Source: Vibrio sp. 99-70-13A1 (GTDB taxonomy: Bacteria > Pseudomonadota > Gammaproteobacteria > Enterobacterales > Vibrionaceae). Taken from it: 64,000 nt of DNA. Below the pieces are notes generated by a model. It was not told the origin of the DNA and did no database searches. It was given only the letters and a program-made list of their open reading frames with translations. The stretch covers positions 1 through 64,000 of the forward strand of contig NZ_VTXD01000019.1 of NCBI RefSeq assembly GCF_013114625.1, given 5' to 3'. Position 1 is the first letter of the stretch. Every line of letters begins with the position of its first letter. Position numbers and translations under genes: made by a program. Shown one piece after another: positions 58,633 through 64,000 of the stretch.

Positions 58633-58950
58633 TTACTCAGCGTCAAAATCATCAGCTTCGCGTGCTTTTGCACGTGCTTCACGAGCTTGCTCTGCTTTTA
58701 GTTCTTTAGTGTGACGAATTTCATCACGCTCTTTACGCTGTTCAGATTTACGCTCATTACGATCAGCTTGGTTCTTAATGAAACCAGCTAGCTCTTTTTC
58801 AGCCCACTCTTTTGCAAGCTCTTCTGTTTCAAAACCGTTTTCACGCTTAGATACTGTAGTGCTACGAGACGTTACTTGGCGAGTGATTTCAGCCGTCCAA
58901 CCAGTGCGTTTTTCAGAAAGGCGGATATCGAATTTTTTGCTTTTAGACAT
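58633..58950 (-). CDS. DUF3622 family protein
   Basis: A 105-residue highly charged protein. Residues 5-55 look like a small beta-alpha fold (KFDIRLSEKRTGWTAEITRQ), residues 56-100 are a Lys/Arg/Glu-rich helix. I recognise it as DUF3622, found in Vibrio and Shewanella relatives. No function is known. Good ribosome binding context (TTAGGAA). Confidence 0.84.
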   Translation of the reverse strand: MSKSKKFDIRLSEKRTGWTAEITRQVTSRSTTVSKRENGFETEELAKEWAEKELAGFIKNQADRNERKSEQRKERDEIRHTKELKAEQAREARAKAREADDFDAE

Positions 58951-59139
58951 GTATTTTTATTTCCTAAGGGAGATCATTAAGGGATCGGTCAACTTTGATA
59001 ACTCCATCTAAGTGAGCATCTTTCAACACCATCCCTTGGTAAGCGCGGTATTAGAGCACAATTCAATACACATTGCTGCAAAAATTTGCCGTAGATCACA
59101 CCTTCTTTGCTTGTGCCCTTTCACTCTAGTATTAGCGAG

Positions 59140-60324
59140 TTAACCAGGATGCCCATCTACCCTTGGCGTTAATAACATTAAGCCAAATTTCCACATAAAC
59201 ATCGCATAGGCTAGCACCCAAAGCCCAGCGCTAATATTAACCATTTCGATAAGGTACATAGGGAAGAAAGCAACACCGACACTTCGCACTAAGGCGGCAG
59301 CAAATATAGCAAAGAAAGCAATCGCCATACTCGGACCTTTATAAATAGCACGACCTGTGTGCCCCATGGTGACTCGTGAAATCATCGCAATGATTAGCCC
59401 ACCTAAAGCGCCAATCGCAAATAGGTGAATCATATTGTGGTTAGCGAATGGGTTATCCAGCAAACCGCGTAATAATAAGCTCAGCGGAATACAAAGATAA
59501 GCCGTATGCAAAGACCACACTAAAGGTTCTGAAAGTGTTAACCAAGGTTTCCAGCGCATAAAGCGAACAAGCTGCGCAGTACCAGCTAGCACCATTAATG
59601 GCGCCCCTACTTGCGAAAACGTCAGTGGGAAGAAACTTAAAATGAATAATGCGACGAGCGGTAAGTTCGCTACCCACTCTAACCAAACCAATGGTTGAGC
59701 TTTTTCAAAATTGAAGCGACGCGCGGTAAAGAAAGGAATGACTCTTCCGCCCATGACCGACAATAGCAAAGTAAACCACCACAACATGGCTTGCCACACT
59801 GCCGAAGAAGGAAAAGGAGGTAGACCTTTAATGGTTGCGTAGCTCGCAAAGTTCGCCACAATCGCCAAGATGAATAAAGGAACGAAGAATAAGTTTTTCC
59901 ACCCTTTTGAGCGAACCACTCTAAAGCCGACTTCATAAGCGACCATTAATAAGAATACGGCTTCGATAGAAGAAATTAACCACATTGGCGCAGGCGTCCA
60001 AAATAGTATTCTTGGTGCCAACCATAAGGCCACCAGCACACCTAGCCTGTGATGTTTTGTTCCATTTACGCCAGTCCAAGTCTGAACCGCAGTAAGAACA
60101 AAACCCACAACGATTGCCATCGAGAAACCAAACAGCATTTCATGAACATGCCACCATAAGGCTGGCACTTTTAACATTGCTGGTTGACCGTATTGAAACA
60201 TCAAAACCCAAGCCGCAATGGCAATAGCCGCATAGGCACTGCCCAAGAAAAAGAACGGTCTGAACCCTAAGCGAAGATAAGCGGGAATGGCATCCTCAAC
60301 ACTTTTATCGGTGATATTTAACAA
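59140..60324 (-). CDS. nnrS: NnrS family membrane protein
   Basis: A heme- and copper-containing membrane protein of about 394 residues with 12 predicted helices, which in V. cholerae helps protect iron enzymes against nitric oxide. The signature LRLGFRPFFFLGSAYAAIA is close to the N terminus and WWHVHEMLFGFSMA near residue 62. I place the start at a TTG (60324) behind an AGGAG site, giving MLNITDKSVED; GTG codons at 60330 and 60375 are alternatives. No NsrR or NorR site is evident upstream. Confidence 0.88.
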   Translation of the reverse strand: MLNITDKSVEDAIPAYLRLGFRPFFFLGSAYAAIAIAAWVLMFQYGQPAMLKVPALWWHVHEMLFGFSMAIVVGFVLTAVQTWTGVNGTKHHRLGVLVALWLAPRILFWTPAPMWLISSIEAVFLLMVAYEVGFRVVRSKGWKNLFFVPLFILAIVANFASYATIKGLPPFPSSAVWQAMLWWFTLLLSVMGGRVIPFFTARRFNFEKAQPLVWLEWVANLPLVALFILSFFPLTFSQVGAPLMVLAGTAQLVRFMRWKPWLTLSEPLVWSLHTAYLCIPLSLLLRGLLDNPFANHNMIHLFAIGALGGLIIAMISRVTMGHTGRAIYKGPSMAIAFFAIFAAALVRSVGVAFFPMYLIEMVNISAGLWVLAYAMFMWKFGLMLLTPRVDGHPG

Positions 60325-60600
60325 ATTCACTCCTAATACTCTAAATGGCAATATAAGCTCAAGGTTATATTGCACTCAATCATTCAACTAATCATTCCAA
60401 TGCAGGTTTTAAGCCAATGGTACAAAACCAATAAAATCAGTACTTAACCCTAAATCATCACTACAAATCATGTCATAACGACATCAACAATGGTGTTTAT
60501 ATGACTCTTTAATGTCCTAATTAACAATCTGTCGACTTTTATCTTGGATTAACTTCTAATAATAATAGGATTCAATCACTAAAGCAGCGTAAGGAATGGT

Positions 60601-61182
60601 ATGTATATTTTCGGCTATGGCAGTTTAATGAATTCGTCATCACGACAACTGACAGGACAAACAGGTGAAGCCATACCTGCGATAGTGCATGGATTAGTTA
60701 GGCACTGGAGCAAGATCGACGATAGCTATGTGCTCTCCCCATTAGTCGTGAATGAAGGTGATGGGCAAGTAAATGGCGTACTTTTAAAGGTTGATGATGC
60801 TGCATTAGATGAATTCGATATTCGCGAGCGCGGCTACCATCGAATTAAACTTTCTCCTGAACAAATTGAACTCAATGCTGATTCTCAAAATCAAACAGAA
60901 GCTTTTGACTCACAGCAATCCATTTGGGTTTACATCAATGATGAAGTGATAGCTCCAAGTAAACAAAGCCCTATTGTGCAAAGCTATGTCGATACCGTTA
61001 TGGCGGGATGTTTAGAAGTGTCTGAAAAATTTGCGGAGCACTTTGTAACACATACTAAAGGCTGGCATCACCCTTTTGAAAATGACCGCCACCAGCCTAA
61101 ATACAACAAACTTGCTGGTGTTGCAGAGCACCACCATAAAGTTATTGATGGTTTACTTATTGATGTACGTTGCGAAGCCTAA
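60601..61182 (+). CDS. Gamma-glutamylcyclotransferase family protein
   Basis: A 193-residue protein beginning MYIFGYGSLMNSSSR, the substrate-loop motif (YGSL) of the GGCT/AIG2-like fold, with the catalytic acidic residue expected in DEFDIRERGYHRI (near residue 77). Some relatives cyclise gamma-glutamyl peptides or glutathione; others act on gamma-glutamylamines. The substrate here is unknown. The gene stands alone. Confidence 0.86.
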   Translation: MYIFGYGSLMNSSSRQLTGQTGEAIPAIVHGLVRHWSKIDDSYVLSPLVVNEGDGQVNGVLLKVDDAALDEFDIRERGYHRIKLSPEQIELNADSQNQTEAFDSQQSIWVYINDEVIAPSKQSPIVQSYVDTVMAGCLEVSEKFAEHFVTHTKGWHHPFENDRHQPKYNKLAGVAEHHHKVIDGLLIDVRCEA

Positions 61183-61239
61183 TTACGTACTCATGAGGTT
61201 TATTAACTCGTGAGCTTTAGGATCATAGTGTTCCAAATG

Positions 61240-61899
61240 CTAAACAGTTAAGTCGTTTAACTGTTTAGCCGTAAGCCCATCACTATTTTTAGTCTTATAA
61301 TGACTTAAAAATAATTGTGTGGTTTGCAGCGCAAGTTCATGTGATTCACTATCGGTAAGCGAAGCTTTCACACCCAGAATTTGAGGCCAAAATGCGCTGC
61401 CTTTCACTAAGCTATGCAGCTGAGTTCCTGCAAGTACGACATTATCAATGGTGAGTTTTCCTTGCTCATTTTGGGCTTCTAACCAACGAAATAAAGCCGT
61501 ATCTTGCTTCGACATTTTTGCTTCTTGCTCTTTCAACTCATCAGGCTTATAGAAAAAATGTCCCATCGCCACTTTCGCTAATTCAATATAATGCGGTGCT
61601 GTCACCACTTTAATTTCACTTTCAAGTAAAACCACCAATTGCTGCTCAAGAGTTAATGAACTCAGCCCAGATATATCATCTTCAGCCATTGCACTGCGCC
61701 AAAGTTCAGACAACAACTCCATCACAATCGCTTCTTTAGAATCAAAATGGTTATACACGGTTCTTTTGGATACTTTTGCCATAGCAGAAAGCTTATCCAT
61801 ACTGGTATTTTGCACACCAAACTCTTGAAACGCTTGTTTCGCCGCCATCAAAATAGCTTCTCGCTTTATTTCACTGCGACCTTTTCTTTTTATATTCAT
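61240..61899 (-). CDS. TetR-family regulator
   Basis: A 219-residue TetR-type repressor. The N-terminal helix-turn-helix is clear (AFQEFGVQNTSMDKLSAMAK and VSKRTVYNHFDSKE, residues 23-57); the C-terminal ligand domain is unspecific. I start at MNIKRKGRSEIKR; a GTG nine codons upstream (61926) is possible. It is divergent from an MBL-fold lipoprotein gene, and a perfect 16-bp inverted repeat lies between them, so it probably represses that gene and itself. The inducer is unknown. Confidence 0.9.
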   Translation of the reverse strand: MNIKRKGRSEIKREAILMAAKQAFQEFGVQNTSMDKLSAMAKVSKRTVYNHFDSKEAIVMELLSELWRSAMAEDDISGLSSLTLEQQLVVLLESEIKVVTAPHYIELAKVAMGHFFYKPDELKEQEAKMSKQDTALFRWLEAQNEQGKLTIDNVVLAGTQLHSLVKGSAFWPQILGVKASLTDSESHELALQTTQLFLSHYKTKNSDGLTAKQLNDLTV

Positions 61900-61963
61900 G
61901 AGTTTAGTTACTCTAATTCTATTCACTGATTTCTATTTTACACTAGGCAGTTTACTTTTAAAG

Positions 61964-62002
61964 CTTTCAATGTAAACTACACCGTATAGTTTACATTGAA
62001 AG
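61964..62002. promoter_or_regulatory. TetR-type operator, 16-bp perfect inverted repeat
   Basis: CTTTCAATGTAAACTA, 7-bp spacer CACCGTA, TAGTTTACATTGAAAG, between the divergent TetR and MBL lipoprotein genes. A further GTTTAC half-like element lies at 61950-61955. The right arm ends 11 bp before the lipoprotein ATG. Confidence 0.85.
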
Positions 62003-62013
62003 TAATAACTACC

Positions 62014-63063
62014 ATGAAGAAAATGCTATTAGCGACTGTAGGAGTCTTTGCCATGAGTTCATCACTGACCGCTTGTTCAAAAGTAGAAGAAGAAACGAAT
62101 TACCCAGCTAAGTTTGCAAATACTGAGCTTGAGTACAAAAGTGGTCTTAGTGATATTTTTAGTATCGCTAAAGCTTACTTCACGACTGAACGTGCTAACC
62201 CAACTCCCACTTTTGAATTACCAGTTCATGCGATTACCGCCGAACAGCTAATAGAAGAAAAAGATGACGTTATCTTCCGTTTAGGGCATTCCAGCGTAGC
62301 CATGAAACTGGATAATCAATTGATCTTAACCGACCCAGTATTCAGTGACAGAGCCTCACCCGTTCAATGGGCTGGTCCAAAACGTTTTCATGACACACCG
62401 ATCACACTTAATGAATTACCTAATATCGATGCGATCGTGATCAGCCATGATCATTACGATCACTTAGATAAAGCGTCCGTTAAAGTTCTCGCAGAAAAAA
62501 CGGGGCTGTTTTTGACACCATTGAAGGTAGGTCAGCTACTTATAAAATGGGGAGTGCCACAAGAAAAGGTAGTTGAGCTAGATTGGTGGCAGTCGCACAT
62601 TCATAACGGTATTGAATACACACTCACACCGACTCAGCATTTCTCAGGTCGTGGTCTAACAGACAGAGATACAACCCTTTGGGGAAGTTGGGTGATCAAT
62701 GCTCAAGAGAATAAAGTCTTTTTCAGTGGGGATTCTGGTTATTTTGGTGGATTCAAAGAAATTGGTGAACGTTACGGTCCGTTTGATTTCACCATGATCG
62801 AAACGGGTGCTTATAATAGCCTTTGGTCAGATATTCATATGTTCCCAGAAGAAAGCATTCAAGCTCACATTGATTTACAAGGCAAAGTGATGATGCCGAT
62901 TCATAACAGTACCTTTGATCTGTCCATGCATGACTGGAATGAGCCATTACAGCAAGCATTAGAGCTAAGCCAACAACGCAATGTCACAATGGTCAGCCCT
63001 GAAATTGGGCAAAGAATGGCACTGAGTGAGCCACTTCCAGTGAATGCTTGGTGGAAAGATTAA
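62014..63063 (+). CDS. MBL-fold lipoprotein, NAPE-PLD-like
   Basis: A 349-residue lipoprotein: signal peptide with lipobox LTAC (cysteine 21), then a metallo-beta-lactamase domain. Metal ligands are SHDHYDHLD near residue 145, a His in TPTQHFSGRG and GDSGYFGG; the ending resembles N-acyl-phosphatidylethanolamine phospholipase D-like and UlaG-like hydrolases. I start at ATG 62014; the TTG at 61996 lies inside the operator. The enzyme would act in the envelope, perhaps on a lipid or an amide (inference). Divergent from its likely repressor. Confidence 0.87.
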   Translation: MKKMLLATVGVFAMSSSLTACSKVEEETNYPAKFANTELEYKSGLSDIFSIAKAYFTTERANPTPTFELPVHAITAEQLIEEKDDVIFRLGHSSVAMKLDNQLILTDPVFSDRASPVQWAGPKRFHDTPITLNELPNIDAIVISHDHYDHLDKASVKVLAEKTGLFLTPLKVGQLLIKWGVPQEKVVELDWWQSHIHNGIEYTLTPTQHFSGRGLTDRDTTLWGSWVINAQENKVFFSGDSGYFGGFKEIGERYGPFDFTMIETGAYNSLWSDIHMFPEESIQAHIDLQGKVMMPIHNSTFDLSMHDWNEPLQQALELSQQRNVTMVSPEIGQRMALSEPLPVNAWWKD

Positions 63064-63093
63064 TACATGAATTAAAACTCGATAAATAAAGAA

Positions 63094-63119
63094 AAAGCGC
63101 TAGGGGGAACTAGCGCTTT
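63094..63119 (+). terminator. Hairpin after MBL lipoprotein gene
   Basis: A 10-bp stem (AAAGCGCTAG with CTAGCGCTTT) with a 6-nt loop, 31 bp after the stop. The T-run is weak. Confidence 0.65.
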
Positions 63120-63386
63120 GATTTCCTACTAAATCCATTTAGTAAAGGAGAACTTTTGCCTACATAATATAGACAGGGCTTAGTTTTCATATTACAAAAC
63201 AAGCCTAAGAAGGATTGATATGACTAAAAGGAGCTTTAAATTAAGTATAGTCACAAACTCAAATTTATCGCATTTATTTGCCCCTTTTTACTTCCTTCCT
63301 TTCACTACTCTTAGCTCCCTATAAAAATCAATCAAGAAGCCGCGTTTTACACTAGGATTATAGATACATAATTCAGAGGTTTATAC
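63120..63386. other. Intergenic region before the edge gene
   Basis: About 270 bp of AT-rich sequence. No gene or operator recognised. Confidence 0.45.
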
Positions 63387-64000
63387 GTGGAGCAAGCGCC
63401 TATGAAAGCAGAAGGTATTCTTCTCTCAGGTTTATTATTTTCAGCTCTCATTGGATTACTGGCTTTCAGCTTTAATACTTTTATTCCACGCAATGAACTC
63501 ATTATTCTTTATGACGCTAAACGACTCTTCATTTGTTTTTTAATACTGTATGCGTGGCTCGTACTGCTCTATTCCAACAAATTGAAGCAAGACGCCTATT
63601 ACCTACTAACCCATTTAAATAAAACAACACTCGTTCTACTTTCTGTTATTGGTATCGGGGCGGTCATCGCGAACACATTCAGTGAGCACCCTTTGCGCTC
63701 TCATACTGATTTCTTTTACCAACTTAGCTTAGGATTACTTAGCCTATTATTTGCTTTAGCTGCACAGCACCACAGAGCCCGAATTTATACTTATTTGACA
63801 TGGGTTTCGGTCTTATTATTTCTTTCTGTTCTTGCCGCATTTTGGATTCGGGTTTACCTACATTTAGATACCACCATCCATTCTATTTTCGGTTTTGCTA
63901 ATGCACGCTTCTTAAATCAAATGCAGGTGTGGTTAGTACTGCCTACTTTGTATTTAGCGGTGACACAGCAAAGAAAGCCTCTGCTATTTAACCTCCTGAG
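63387..64000 (+). CDS. Polytopic membrane protein, possibly Wzy/O-antigen ligase-like (partial, cut by window end)
   Basis: An open frame of at least 204 codons running off the right edge. GTG at 63387 has an AGAGG site 6 nt upstream; an in-frame ATG at 63402 is the alternative. At least five hydrophobic helices are visible (near residues 13-33, 47-62, 84-98, 115-133 and 142-160). The stretch FGFANARFLNQMQVWLVLP is reminiscent of the N-rich loop of O-antigen ligase/polymerase family proteins, which is a weak basis; any membrane protein role remains open. Confidence 0.6.
   Translation, partial: MEQAPMKAEGILLSGLLFSALIGLLAFSFNTFIPRNELIILYDAKRLFICFLILYAWLVLLYSNKLKQDAYYLLTHLNKTTLVLLSVIGIGAVIANTFSEHPLRSHTDFFYQLSLGLLSLLFALAAQHHRARIYTYLTWVSVLLFLSVLAAFWIRVYLHLDTTIHSIFGFANARFLNQMQVWLVLPTLYLAVTQQRKPLLFNLL

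Noticed and set aside
61996..62013. TTG start six codons before the MBL lipoprotein
   Set aside because: It lies within the operator arm; the ATG at 62014 begins a proper lipoprotein signal peptide.
1..64000. CRISPR array, insertion sequence, prophage or integron
   Set aside because: No spaced direct repeats, transposase, integrase or attachment-like repeats were seen; gene content and order look like conserved chromosome.

Overview
The window is ordinary chromosomal backbone of a marine gammaproteobacterium of the family Vibrionaceae (Vibrio or Aliivibrio type). The evidence is a low-GC, gene-dense layout and family-typical blocks: pomAB for a sodium-driven polar flagellar motor, treR-treB-treC, metNIQ-gmhB, syd/queF, gcvA with a divergent GcvB small RNA, xseB-ispA-dxs, and the run ribD-ribE-ribBX-ribH-nusB-thiL-pgpA. 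I see no rRNA, tRNA, insertion sequence, prophage, integron or CRISPR array.

Layout. 0-7.7 kb: a small KfrA-like protein, YaiI, an AbgT-family transporter, the zinc-independent ribosomal protein pair L31B/L36B behind metal-regulator-like palindromes, TrmO, ProS, a DUF533 membrane protein, a YaeP-like protein and a DUF4250 protein. 7.8-10 kb: glyA with a PurR-type operator and a YitT-family membrane protein. 10.2-20.1 kb: trehalose operon, MliC-like lysozyme inhibitor, gmhB, metNIQ behind tandem MetJ boxes, and a LamB-type porin whose promoter carries the same palindrome as treB. 20.3-30.3 kb: DUF2310 protein, syd, queF, a TPR/degenerate-GGDEF membrane protein followed by a GGDEF enzyme, ppnN, xni and a secreted nuclease. 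30.4-37.4 kb: gcvA-hydrolase-DUF423-rlmM, GcvB, thiI, pomAB. 37.7-50.7 kb: isoprenoid (ispA, dxs), thiamine (thiL), riboflavin and proline (proBA) genes, nusB, nrdR and crl. 50.8-56.5 kb: frsA, gpt, a purine permease, a small-protein/sRNA locus and pepD. 56.6-64 kb: DUF3332 lipoprotein, an AstE/aspartoacylase-like enzyme, DUF3622, NnrS, a gamma-glutamylcyclotransferase-like protein, a TetR regulator divergent from an MBL-fold lipoprotein, and a membrane protein cut by the window edge.

Themes. Trehalose uptake appears to be one regulon spanning two loci (TreR sites at treB and at the porin 6 kb away). Purine and one-carbon supply (glyA, purine permease) share PurR-like operators. The riboflavin gene ribBX carries a GTP cyclohydrolase II domain that has lost its zinc cysteines.

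The most notable unlisted element is a 28-codon reading frame with a strong ribosome binding site, promoter, CRP-like site and terminator between the purine permease and pepD. It resembles the dual-function RNA VcdRP of Vibrio cholerae. Functional calls rest on recognition of protein families and motifs by eye; no database search was run.
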